This document shows, piece by piece, positions 13,401 to 24,500 of a stretch of DNA of 64,000 nucleotides. The notes under the pieces are model-generated. The model ran no database searches, was not told the origin of the DNA, and saw only the letters and a list, made by a program, of their open reading frames with translations. This DNA comes from Onthophagus taurus (Eukaryota > Arthropoda > Insecta > Coleoptera > Scarabaeidae): contig NC_091976.1 of the NCBI RefSeq assembly GCF_036711975.1, positions 24,986,001-25,050,000 on the forward strand. The letters run 5' to 3'. How positions within the stretch are numbered: position 1 is the first letter of the stretch; every line of letters starts with the position of its first letter. Both the position numbers and the translations under genes were made by a program.

Positions 13401-16400
13401 TCTTAAATAATCCGATAATAAAAACAAATTAAATAAAACGTTTTAACGCGATGAATCAAGTATTTAATTATCATCACAAAAAAAACAGACTTTTTATTTG
13501 CATTAAATTGTTAACCTTTAAAGATAGTTGGTCGTATTAATCACCGCAATTATTCTACGACGATTTCAAATTTCTTCAAATTCATTTCACCTATTATTGG
13601 TGATTAGTTAACTGACTACTTAGTTGCATGTGTGTAAAGTCTGTTTTATTGTTGTGACAAGTTATCAATTACAATTTTTCCGAGTGTTATCTAAAATAGA
13701 CAATGTTAGAACTTAAAACAATATTCCTAGTAGTAAGTGAGATAAAAAGCAGAACACTTAATATTATGTCATTTATATCAAAAACGATTCGTCAATAAAT
13801 TATTATTTGCTTATTTATTGGTTTCCTTAAGTAATTGGGTTTCTATCAAAATATTTGTTGAAGATGAGGTTTTAGACACTTTATGATACTGCTTGATAAC
13901 GCTATTTCTTCTCTGATTTAGACTACTAAGATGTTTCTTATTTTTTGGTGCTTTAGGACACTTTATCAGTTGGTTTTGATACTATTTAACACATTTTGAT
14001 TGGTCCTTCCTCCACTTCACAATTTTTGAGAAACGTTTAGCACTACTTCAATTGCTCTGCCACAAAATTTTAGTGTTCTACAACTTTTGAGACATACTCT
14101 ATAACCTGTTGGCATTATTTTTAACATTTTGGCACTATCACTAAATTGTCAGAATGTTATGATAAGTGTCAACAAAATATTTTGACAATTTCTAAGTCTC
14201 TAAGACACTTTTTGACCCATTTTGCAGTTTTATAATACTTTCCCCACACTTCTTAGCACTTCATATCACTTTATTGACAATTTTGACTACATTTAATCTG
14301 TAATCATCATTTTATTTTGTGATTTTATTGTCATGGATTAACATTTTTCAGTATCAGGCATCATCTTAATACATAATCATAGATAAAACCAAATTGACGT
14401 AATGAGTTTAGATCATAATTCATTCCGCAAAGCCTAATACATCTCTACAAGAATAGTGTTGACACTCTCTCTAATGTTTAGCTGCTGTGATAGAATGAGT
14501 GAAAAACCACAGAGACATGATCTGACGCTATTTTAATGTCAATAATCTTTTGTATGTTAACCAACCCAACAAAATTGATTTGTGTTTATATTGTGTTCAA
14601 CTATTTTACGGTAAAAATAGTTGGTTCAGTATTTGAAGGGATTAACCACTTTGCTTGGTATTTGTGATTACCATTATGTGTTATGGTTATTGGCATCATA
14701 AAACCAAATCATTCATTAGGGCTTTTTACTTTCGATCTTGCTATCACATCTGGTATTCTGACATGCACTCTTAATTTTGCTCATAATTGCATGTGTCAAT
14801 AATCAGGTAAATTTTTTTAGTAGTGTGCAGTCTTGGAACCAGTTCTGTCATCTATTCAGTATTCTTACCTCCTTACGCAGCTCGATTTGTGTGCATTAAA
14901 CCCACCCTGACTCCATCCATAGTTTTTCTAAAACCTGTTTGATGCAAAACACCACGCTCCCCAAAAGCTTGAACATACTCTACTAGGTTAATTTTTTACT
15001 CCTTGATAATTGCAGTCGATTTAATTAAAGAGAAAAACTGCATAATGCCTTGAAAACATCCTCCTTTGTAGAATATAGAATTTTTTGCTTCTCCTTTGGA
15101 GAGAGAGAACTTGTCTAAAGTGGTAATTTTGCTTTGCAAAAACTTCGTATTTATGGTGATAAGTAGGTAAACATCTCGTGCTTCGTCTCTTACCTGAAAC
15201 TGGTCTAAATACCACGCCTCAAGTGACCTATTAAACAAAAGATCAAAAGAATGAGATGAATATATTTGAATATGTGCCAGAATATGTTTTCTAAAAAGTA
15301 ATTTTATAAATCTTATTTTATTTAATGTATTTTTCAGAGGATTGGATAGTTTGTCTTGTACTCAATGCGTTGAATTGCTCAGAAAACTTGCTAGAGATGG
15401 TCGAACTGTTGTTTGCACAATTCACCAACCTTCAGCCCTTATTTTTGAAAAATTCGATAAATTATATGCTTTATCCGATGGTAACTGTATTTATAACGGA
15501 ACAATTCCCGATTTGGTTCCTTACTTAGGAAATATTGGATTACAATGTCCCAATTACCATAACCCAGCTGATTTTTGTAAGAATTTTTTATTTTTTGTTG
15601 TATTAAATTTGTATTAAAAATTTTTGTATTAAATTAGTGATGGAAGTTGCGATTGGAGAACATGGAACTACCGTACAACAACTAGCTGATTACCATCGAG
15701 AGAGCGAATTAAAAGCTATTGAGCAATCGGAAAAAGGTAGCGTAAAAATTTATGTTTAATACCACAAATTTCTCGGTAAAATCGTGATCGGAATCGATAA
15801 ATAAATCGATGATCAACATTACATAACCCATTCCAACCTACTTTTATTTAATCATATTTAATAATGTGTTTTATTTAACGACTTCTTTAAGTATGCGGAA
15901 AAGATTTTAAAAAATCTTTAGAATGAAAATTTAAATTAGAAAATTAACTAATTCATATTCATATCTAATAACAAATTTAGTCCTTGAACTATTCCTAGGA
16001 AGGTCAAAATTTAATCTGCGTGATCATTTTTATGCGTACTATCTAAATCATAATTCAACTTGATTTAATTAAAAGACTATTTTATAATTAAATAATTTAC
16101 AGTAACTGAAAAAAATAAAGAAATAATGGATAGTACAAAGACGATTCCTGTGGATACAGCTCCTCAACCTGCAAACGTATTGATGCAGTTCCTATTGTTA
16201 TATAAAAGGAATTTGGTCATGGCAACACGAGAATATGTACGTATTTGTGTTAAAGAAATTGCGAAACATTTAGCTTATATAACCGTTTACTTTTCAGTCC
16301 CTGTATGTGAATAGATTAATGGCTCACGTGCTGATAGCGTTCCTCTTTGGGTATCTATATTTGAATTGCGGAATAGGCGCAAACACGGTCTTAGCCAATT

Positions 16401-17203
16401 ATGTTTATTTGTACGGATCTCTTCTTCTTGTTGTATATACTGGACAAATGTCGGTTACTTTATCTTGTAAGTATAACTTTTCTATTTCAACAGAATTAAT
16501 TATTATTACACATAAGTAATAATTTTTATTAATTTTAGTTCCTTTGGAAATGAAGGTATTAGCTCGTGAACACTTTAATAGATGGTACAAGCTAACTCCT
16601 TATCTACTTTCTGGTATATTAATCGAGATTCCATTCCAGGTAAAACAAGAATTAAATTATATAATTTTTCTTTTATTTATTTTATTATTTTATTTTATTT
16701 TTTAGCTCCTTTGTACATGGTCTTATGTAGCAATAACGTATTGGTTAACAAGTCAACCAGTTGATCAACGATTATACTTCTTTATGGCTTTCTGCACCTT
16801 ATCAACATTATGTGCTCAAGCTTGGGGATATTTCATTGGAGCAACAACACCGATTAAAATCGCTGTGTTCATCGGACCAGTTTTGGCTTGTCTTTTCTCA
16901 ATTTTCGGATTTTGCATTCGCTACTACGATACTCCAGTTATGTTCAGATGGATGTTCCATATCAGTTATTTCCGAGCTGGTTTCCAAGGTCTTGTTTACT
17001 CCGTTTATGGACTTCCAAGGCCAAATCTTTACTGTCCAGAAACTGAATTGTATTGTCACTATTTAGAACCGAAAAAATTCCTCACCGAGATGGAAGTAAT
17101 CGATATCAATTTATGGTCAAACATTTCCTTTATTATCGTTGTTAGTTTCTTGATGCACGTTGCAACCTACGCTGCCGTTTGGTTCAAATTGCACAAACGA
17201 TAA
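7473..17203 (+). CDS. ABCG half-transporter A (ABCG1/ABCG4-like), 10 exons
   Basis: Coding exons: 7473-7755, 11556-11673, 11883-12075, 12688-12833, 15338-15576, 15638-15736, 16103-16236, 16298-16466, 16539-16639, 16706-17203. All introns are GT-AG, and the total of 1980 nt gives 659 aa. The N-terminal nucleotide-binding domain has Walker [10 protein letters not shown] (about residues 117-125), Q-loop YIPQDE, signature LSGGQ (219-223), Walker B IIFLDEP (239-245) and H-switch TIHQPS (about 274). A short linker leads to about six membrane segments (exons 8-10), with a Cys-rich extracellular loop before the last. This domain order is that of ABCG half-transporters, which dimerise and move lipids or hydrophobic compounds across membranes; the substrate is unknown. 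One oddity is DEPTTGLDS where most family members have [10 protein letters not shown] chose the ATG at 7473 because it is the first in frame after the 5' untranslated region. Confidence 0.93.
7756..9120 (+). other. ABCG gene A intron 1, proximal part
   Basis: AT-rich intronic DNA with short chance reading frames on both strands. Nothing was recognised. Confidence 0.5.
9121..9400. repeat. Dispersed GACACTTT-rich repeat, copy 1
   Basis: This stretch shares a long, gapped match with 13870-14165 in intron 4 of the same gene. Shared blocks include TTGATAACGCTA, CTGATTTAGA, TATTTAACACATT, CTTCACAATTTTT, CTACAACTTTTGAGACATAC and CACTAAATTGTCA. The order and orientation are the same. It may be an untranslated part of a transposon. 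Confidence 0.6.
9401..9900 (-). pseudogene. Non-LTR retrotransposon fragment (post-RT region)
   Basis: Read on the minus strand, 9895-9701 carries [17 protein letters not shown] followed by FERKI. This resembles the 'YGAETW...LL.IFERKILR' block that follows the reverse transcriptase palm in many insect non-LTR elements. The frame at 9673-9410 continues the tail but is degenerate. Stops and shifts break the reading frame, so this is a dead fragment in intron 1. It lies downstream, in the same orientation, of the RT piece at 10083-10670 and may belong to the same insertion. Confidence 0.5.
10083..10670 (-). pseudogene. Tandemly duplicated non-LTR reverse transcriptase fragment
   Basis: Two direct copies (10083-10403 and 10406-10670) are close to 90% alike by eye. 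The second lacks about 40 bp present in the first (near 10200-10240). On the minus strand the first copy encodes LGEYQSGFR and, further on, PKKAGRF. These resemble the 'LGEYQ.GFR' and 'GIPKKL' blocks of the RT domain. Both copies have stops and frameshifts. This is an inactive fragment in intron 1 of ABCG gene A. Confidence 0.55.
10680..11555 (+). other. ABCG gene A intron 1, distal part
   Basis: AT-rich intronic sequence. Nothing recognisable except the acceptor before 11556. Confidence 0.5.
12893..13011. mobile_element. Possible 120-bp miniature element with inverted ends
   Basis: ACAAGGTTACGAG (12892-12904) and CTCGTAACCTGT (13000-13011) are imperfect inverted repeats about 95 bp apart in intron 4 of ABCG gene A. 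There is no coding capacity. The short ends and the lack of an obvious target-site duplication keep confidence low. Confidence 0.3.
13012..13865 (+). other. ABCG gene A intron 4, nothing recognised
   Basis: AT-rich intronic DNA without recognisable features. Confidence 0.5.
13866..14290. repeat. Dispersed GACACTTT-rich repeat, copy 2
   Basis: Matches the copy at 9121-9400 in the same orientation and extends it with further GACACTTTTTGAC-type units to about 14290. The pair lies in introns 1 and 4 of one gene, about 4.7 kb apart. Confidence 0.6.
14291..15337 (-). other. ABCG gene A intron 4, distal part, unclassified transposon-like DNA
   Basis: Composition is less AT-rich around 14880-15240. 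On the minus strand two overlapping frames (15238-14996 and 15215-15021) read partly protein-like, with pieces such as [11 protein letters not shown] and [15 protein letters not shown] third frame near 14975-14880 gives [18 protein letters not shown] could not assign these to a family. They look like a frameshifted transposon protein and not a host gene. Confidence 0.3.
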
Positions 17204-17415
17204 GGCGAGTACCAATAAAAGTCAAGATAAAGCTGTGAATTTACATGAACAAAAGTATTTCATTTATTTAGTAAACCGGTCTTCTTAAGTTTTATTTATT
17301 GTTAATTTTGTTTGCTACTTTCTTTAATCACAAAAACGTTCCTTAGATACGGATGATAACATGTATTAGATGATTTTATTTTGAATGTATAGTTTTTTAT
17401 ATTTAAATTAAATTA

Positions 17416-17421
17416 AATAAA
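17416..17421 (+). terminator. Polyadenylation signal candidate, ABCG gene A
   Basis: AATAAA lies 213 bp after the stop codon. A second AATAAA at 17610-17615 is followed by a GT-rich stretch and is an alternative. Confidence 0.45.
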
Positions 17422-17639
17422 GTTAATTTTTGATTCACAATAAACCAAAGATTAAATTTGGCAAATTTGTGGCAATACAAAGTATTTTTCATTGTAAACA
17501 TTTCTTTTGTTAGAATAGATTTATTTTTTTAAATAGTATTTTGTACATTTTATACGAGTATTGTATCTATACTTTTTCTTGTTAGAACTAGTCATGTTTA
17601 AGCAAAAAAAATAAATAAATGTACATTCTGTATAAAGCT

Positions 17640-18114
17640 TATTGTTCTCTTTTTACGTAGACTTATTAATATTTGTTATTAATCATTAAATGACATCATA
17701 AATCACGTTGTAATTGAATCATAAATGATGAGATTGAAAACTCAACATAACAATGAATCACTTAATTTTCTCATTTGGACTTTTCCCCCGATGTTTGTTT
17801 CCAAACTGTTCTTTGTTTTGTTTAATGCTTTATGGTGTATTTAGAAATTTCGCACGAACTAGCATAAATGCAATAATAAATAATTGGTAGATATTTTTTT
17901 GAGCTTCTCGGCAATTACCATTACTACAATGAAGATCAGCTCATAATCAATATAATGTATTCTCTTTGAAACTCAATGTAAATCTTTATGGTTTATGTAG
18001 AACAACAATCTTAGCAATAAAAGGATAGACGAAAAGTTTGGAATTGCTCAGTGAGGTCTTAAATCGTAATTGCTATTTGAATTTTGGACGCTCCAAAATT
18101 GAATAAATCAGACG
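17640..18114. other. Intergenic, nothing recognised
   Basis: AT-rich DNA between the end of ABCG gene A and a retrotransposon fragment cluster. Confidence 0.5.
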
Positions 18115-18540
18115 ACATAACATTGAACCATTTTCCCTGGATTATGATCTTTGTCTTCTCGACGTTTACCTCCAAGCCCTTCGCCTTTTGATGTATATAC
18201 TGATTCAAAATATCTCTCTAGAGACCTGTGCGTCTCCTACACTCTCTCTATCAGCTGTTCTGTGATAACTCTCCTCCTCATTTCTTCCCACATCTTCCTT
18301 CTATCCACCTTATTAAAACGCACCTTCAGGTCTATGAACAATGCATACAACTTTCCTCCCTTCTTGTTCAACTCCCTATCTGCCAGGTGTTTCAATATGT
18401 ATACATGGTCAATTACCTCTGTTCTTTTCCTGAATCCCGCCTGCCCATCGGGCAACATTTCCCCTCTTTCCATTTTCTCTTCTAATCTCCGCAGCAGTAC
18501 CTTGGCATATATTTTAAATGTCATGTCCTAGTACTTGCTT
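18115..18540 (-). pseudogene. Non-LTR reverse transcriptase fragment
   Basis: The minus strand from 18524 reads an RT piece with TFKIYAKVLLRRLEE, MLPDGQAGFRKR, VYILKHLADREL and KLYALFIDLKVRFNKVDRR. These match the fingers and the first catalytic block (normally AFDKVDR) of non-LTR reverse transcriptases. After 18237 the frame jumps to GLEVNVEKTKI (about 18185-18140), a block normally more than 100 residues further on. The catalytic YADD region is therefore deleted. The element is inactive. Confidence 0.7.
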
Positions 18541-18970
18541 ATAAATGAGCAGTTTATTGTGGATGGCAATAAACTGCTACCAGCACATTTTTCTATATTT
18601 TAGATTAAACATGGGCTTTCCAGCGTAGCCTTTGGTTTAAGATCATGCTCAGGTATTTTGCCGAATTTGTTCAACTCCCTATCTGCCAGGTGTTTCAATA
18701 TGTATACATGGTCAATTACCTCTGTTCTTTTCCTGAATCCCGCCTGCCCATCGGGCAACATTTCCCCTCTCTCCATTTCCTCTTCTAATCTCCCCAGCAG
18801 TACCTTGGCATATATTTTAAATGTCATGTCCTAGTACTTGCTTATAAATAAGCAGTTTATTCTGGATGGCAATAAACTGCTACCAGCACATTTTTCTATA
18901 TTTTAGATTAAACATGGGCTTTCCAGCATAGCCTTTGGTTTAAGATCATGCTCAGGTATTTTGCCGAATT
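18364..18970. repeat. 303-bp tandem duplication within the RT fragment
   Basis: TTGTTCAACTCCCTATCTGCC occurs at 18364 and again at 18667, and TACCTTGGCATAT at 18498 and 18801. The offset is 303 bp each time. The copies are nearly identical, so the duplication is young compared with the element's other damage. A second, truncated RT reading frame (18827-18600) comes from the second copy. Confidence 0.8.
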
Positions 18971-19450
18971 AGCATGTGGTATCTGGGCATCATTTATTCT
19001 GATGGGTATACCCTAGTGTATAACAAGTAGAGTACTGGGCCCCACATTACCTAATGCAAGCACATTATCTTGTGGCACTCCAGCCTGGGTCTTTCTTAAG
19101 TTAGAATAGGACTCCTCCTGCATTATTCTAAAATATCTTCCTGTAAGATATGATTTTTATGCCAAACTCAACCTCAACTCGTGACTTCCATGAAGCAATT
19201 ATGAAACCAAGATATGATTTTATTAATTGAGAGTGTTGTTGCAAAATTTTAGTCAATTTATGAAGTAAGCCTTCGTGTCAGACTTTATGGGCTACATCTA
19301 GGAATATTGCAGAGCAGAATTCCTTTTCCTCGAAAGACTTTTTAATAATATTATTTCTAATCCTGCGTATCTGGTCTATTGTAGAGTGGCTTTCTCTGAA
19401 CCCGAATTAGTACGAAAGGATTAGGTTCTTCCGATTATGAGTTATTTAAG
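18971..19450 (-). pseudogene. Second non-LTR RT fragment (Jockey-like)
   Basis: The minus strand from about 19430 reads, across frames, GFRESHSTIDQI, then EFCSAIFLDVA, then KVWHEGLLHKL. These match RT blocks of Jockey-type elements ('FGFR..HST..Q', 'FLDV..AFDKVWH.GLL.KL'). Stops and frameshifts are frequent. It directly abuts the tandem duplication and is a separate insertion. Confidence 0.55.
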
Positions 19451-20290
19451 AAATTGAATAAACCGTTTAGAGAATGTTAATCGTTTTGCATTTGCAACTT
19501 TATCAGTATTAATATGGGTCCGAATCATTTGAATATGTTATGGCGTTATTCCCAGATCGAGTCGTAGAACTCTTAAAACTACTAAAAGCTACTAATCTGG
19601 TACTTGACTTTCCTGGGCTACTAATCATTGCGCCTTTAACATTTTTGATGTTAAAAATGACCTTTACAGTCATTAGTCATAAAATTTGTAACCAATGATT
19701 GCGCACAAATTTGTCATGCATCCGATGGTTAATTAAACACCTTGGAATAGTCTTCTGATCCACCAGTTCATTCAGCAGCTGGTAGCCATCTCTCTTTCCA
19801 GCTCAAAATCTCAACTCCGTCCATCATTATACCACTTAAGACTTCTGTCAGTCTTATTTTATTCAATAAAACTTCATAAATCTTCTCCAAGTCTGTTTTT
19901 ACTCTTCATATCGTGTCATCCTAGCCTTTCCTTTCTTTTGGGACAGGAACTAATTTCTGAAGCAAACCTGGAGACCTCCACCATTTTGTCCATGCATTTC
20001 TATCTCATCCAGTAGACGCCTTATAACTCCGCCTACCAAAGTTTACCACTCATTATATTCCAATTTGTCCTTGCCATGTTTCCATGTAACCTTTGGATGA
20101 AGAAAACTTATTAAGTTTGAAATATGCTCCCCAACGTTTACCATTGCACAAAGTCCTATCAATATTTAACTCTCCATTCAATATACAAATTCAACATTGC
20201 CATCCATTCACACCTATTCTGCTATTGTTGTTGTCATATTTATCTTACTAATAATACTTCCATTTAAACCGTTACCTTTATTTAGTTTGT
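19451..20290 (-). other. Transposon-like degenerate DNA
   Basis: Less AT-rich than its surroundings, with scattered minus-strand peptides such as LVPVPKERKG near 19960 that resemble a pre-RT 'PIPKK' block. I cannot assign it firmly. Confidence 0.3.
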
Positions 20291-21370
20291 AACAATAAAG
20301 AATGAGAAGTGATGTAGTAAAATATGTTCCAGTTGCGACATCTTCCATTTCTTGCAAAAATGTTTAAAATTTACAAACTACAGAAATCTATTGTCAATAA
20401 AAAAGTATGAAACCAATTTAACTGAAACGTATTTTTAGTTGCTCACTTTCTGTTCTCAATCTCTTTTTACATTTTAAAATATGTTTTTGAATACTAACAA
20501 ATAAAATCGTTTTCTGAGATTCTACTAACTCAAAACACTTAAAACTTTACGTCAAAAGATATATCCAAAAATTTTGTAATCTCTCTTAGCAAAATCATTT
20601 ACGACATAATAAACCGATAATGATCGTGTTATCGCGAAACATTTCATCTACATCTGCCATAATTACAAACTGATTTGTGTTTGTTTCATTAATGTAAAGG
20701 CAAAGCGATAATAAGATTAAAATGGAAAGAAAGTTTAACAAGTAATGACGAGCCAATTTGAAATGTCGTTTGCATTAATGAGGTTCCCATACGAAAAAGG
20801 CGACGATTTGACTTTTGATCTCAGCTCAGTGACCTTAACAATTGATTCGATAAAGTCTGATTATCTTGGAAGTACCTCACCGAAAGCTTAAGGACAAAGA
20901 TAAAGAAAACCACTTCATTTATAACTATTCGCATTCCATTGACGTCTAAGAAAACGATTAAAAAAAAATGATGTTTTTAAACAAATAAAAGTTTTGCAAT
21001 CAAATTTGTAGGTATACAAAAAAGATTTTTTTTTTAAATTTGATAATAAAAATTGAATTAGTGTTTTTCGAAACATATTTCGAAATCCAATTGTTTAGGA
21101 TTTCTCCTCCTCTATATTTAAATCGCGATAAGTTGTTATCTGTTGTCGCATTGTTCATTCCTCGAGGTGAACAGTTAGCCGTTCATGTATGAAATTGTTG
21201 TTGGTGGCGGTATAAAAACACAAATGATGATGAACACCTGTACAAAACTAGAGATATAATGTTTTCGAGGTGCCATTGTCTCATGTTAGATACTCAATGT
21301 GAAAACGCGCGGTCTCCTCGCAGCTGCTGTTAATGATAGCGGGAGTCGTCGTCGCCGGCGTCGTTTAGTC
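20291..21370. other. Upstream flank of ABCG gene B
   Basis: AT-rich to about 21300, then a CpG-rich stretch (21300-21370) with repeated GTCGTC and GCCGGCG that marks the promoter and 5' untranslated region. Confidence 0.5.
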
Positions 21371-21375
21371 GGGAT

Positions 21376-21380
21376 TCAGT
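21376..21380 (+). promoter_or_regulatory. Candidate initiator (TCAGT) of ABCG gene B
   Basis: TCAGT lies just inside a CpG-rich segment, 131 bp before the first ATG of gene B. It parallels the TCAGT sites ahead of genes A and C. No TATA box was seen at the expected distance. Confidence 0.35.
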
Positions 21381-21508
21381 TGAAGACAAGAACTCGCGTC
21401 GAGAGGTGTATGTGTCTCGATCAGTGCCCCTACACAATCAAAAAATAAATAAAACATCACAGAACAATGTGCCAAATTTGTCCGATTTTGACTTAAATTG
21501 GTCTTGAA

Positions 21509-24500
21509 ATGATGGATCAGAACGGGTCTGCTCAACAACCTTCTATCCTCAGACATTTAAAACGACCGGATTCATTACGTTTGGAATTATTAACAATTCC
21601 TGAAGATTCAGTGAGAAATTCGTTTATCCAAGAATCTCCTGCTGAAATTAGCCTCGGATTTAGAAACGTTTCCTATACCGTTCAAGAGGGGATTTTTAAA
21701 AATAGTAAGTTCCAAATATACAAAAATTTATTTAATTTATTATCAATTAATAAGAGTTGATAAAATATTTCCTGATACGTTTTTGTTTAATCTCTAAGCA
21801 AACAAATCTGGGACACTTAAATATATTTAAATCTTTCGATTAAAATTTAAAATTATTTCTCTTCTCACTCAATTGGGTGATTATTTAGGTTTTAGATTTT
21901 TTCTAGCGGAAATTGGGTTCGGTTTCAATCCTTTCTTTATTTACACTCTCAGCTGATTCATCGATTTCTCCTTTGTGCGCGAACGAGATAGCGAGAAAAC
22001 TCCATTTCACTCGGAGACTTTACCACGTGTTCAGCCAAAACAAAGACCTCAGGTTCTCGGCTTATGCAAGACCGCACGAGGCCATCATATCCTAGATTGT
22101 TTGGATTAATTTTTATTTTAATTTAGATCGTATCGTATAATTTCGTATTGTTTTATTTTTTTAAACAAAACGCTTTTATACGCGGTTGTTTATTGTTTTT
22201 AAATCATAAAAATTAATAGTTTTATTAATATATTTTAAGTGAATAGAAAATGTGAGAGATAAAATAAGGTTTAATTTATTTCTTATACCAAACAGTTTTC
22301 ATTTTTGACCTCCTTTCAAATTCTTATATTGCGAATTAAGTAGTGTAAGAAAAAATAAATCAATCAACATAAAATCACAACGTTACAATTTGTCGTTTGA
22401 TAAATCACAAAAAATTATGGGCAAAAAATAATTAAGAGAGCATGAAATGTCTTGAACTTGTGACATATTTTTGCAAAAATTTCTTTCTTACATATTTCGG
22501 AGAAATTTTGCTCAATAATAATTTTATGCTTTTCATCGTTCTATAAAACGCTTTTGAACATATGTAGCTATTTCCACCGCTATTTTCTTAAGTTCGTGCC
22601 CTTACTGCCTCAGGATAACTTCATCCTCAACCCCATTGGTACATTGTGATTTTTCCTACGTTTTGATACTTCCACGAATTGTTCCATACCTACTCCGATT
22701 GGCAATCTTGGAAATTGACGAACTGATCAAAGTACATTATCAAGTCCTTCTGTTAGATACGCAACATAAAACCGGTAATGCAAAAAAACTTCATCGATCT
22801 CGTAATATTTTTAATTTTACACTGAAATTGAAAATTAAGGGTGACAAAATCTGGATCCTAAAACTTTAAATGTTGAACAAGACAAAATCTTATTGATTTC
22901 CACAAAATATGATTCCTTTAGACTCGAGACAACAGTAAACGGGTTGTGTTCAGAGCTTGGCTTTGTTATACCAAGCTAACCCTCACAATTGCGTAGCTTG
23001 GATTGATGGGATAGGATGATAATTCTACCCAAAGAATAACTCAACGACTCTTTGTGATCAATCGAACTTATCAAGTATACCAAAATAATAGTATACTTAA
23101 TAAATACCGATGCCAATTTGTCTGTGTTCCCACGTCCTTGAAGCTCCACGGATTCAAAACAGCTGTGGATGCGCGTATTTTTGAGTTGCTGCTAAAAACA
23201 CACTTTCCACAATCTCCTGTATGAATACCACGAAATTTACTGGACTTGAGCCTGCAGGAATTATAGAGAGCGTTAACGTAAAACTTGGAGTAAAGCATCA
23301 CATTCATAAGACTCCTGAACAACTTGGCGCGAGTAAATTTGAACGCCTAAATCTCCTAAATTTAGAAGCATTAGTTTGGTAATTGAGTACTGGTGAAGTT
23401 GTAAAGTGTTATTAAAGTGCTATCTTCAAACCCGCATAAATCTCAATTATGTCTGAATTTAATGGGAGAGACAACGTTCCCTTCAAATCTGCAATAAAAC
23501 CGCATTTAGTCTTTGATAAGTTTGCATCAGAGTTCTATTGGGTTTGTATCAAGGCAATATTAGGTCTTCAAGGATACATTTTGCGTACTTTTCATTAAAT
23601 CTTCTTCAATTTTTCCTGAACTAAAGGATGTACAAAATCAAGTCTCCATCAAACTATTCATCAAGACTTATTTTCTTTTGTCAACTCTATATCAAGACAT
23701 CTTGAAAACTGCATCAAATTGCATCTAGTCTTTTTTAAATATTCATCGAAACATCTTCAATGTATCAGTCTCTATTATGTCTACTAAGTTGGTAGCTGCA
23801 CCATATTATCATAAGTTTGCATTAAGACACTTTTAAAGTTGTATCAAATCTCCATTATGATTGCTAACTTAATAAATGTTAAAAAAACTTATTACATCTT
23901 CATCGCGTTAGTATCAAACCTGCATCGTAACTTGATCAGGTCTGATCAAAGTTCCATGGAGTTTACATCAAAGCTGTATTTGGTCAAGTTTCAATCAAGT
24001 TTTCAGGAAAACTATTCTCATCAAAAGACGGACTTATAAACTAGAACGTTTCCTGTAATCAACCTATACCACTCTCGTTAATGATTATGGAAATGCCAGT
24101 TCCGTTTTAGAAGAACGTACTGGTGATTCCATCAGACGAAAATTCGCATGAACCTCAACCACAACCCAATAATTATACATAATCACTAATCCAATTATTT
24201 CAGAATGGCATTAATCGCTAAAGATGTTCTTTTAGTCGAAAGATATACCAACTGCTAACTGCTGCAAAACCCAATAAGCGTTGTCTATGGTCATTTATCT
24301 TAAGTTTCTGGATTAGTTGGGTTTTATAAAATTTTACAAGCTGAAATCGCAGAACGGCCAAGTTTTCATGTGAACTAGAGATACAACAGTTCGAGTTTTC
24401 GAGCAGACCCTGCATTGCGGTATATGCAAATAATGTTCAGTTGGGTTGGGTAGCAAAATTTTTGACAGTGATTGATTTAACAACATGGCCACTATAACTT

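Noticed and set aside
18600-18827. A second independent retrotransposon gene
   Set aside because: It is the second copy of the 303-bp tandem duplication and not a separate insertion.
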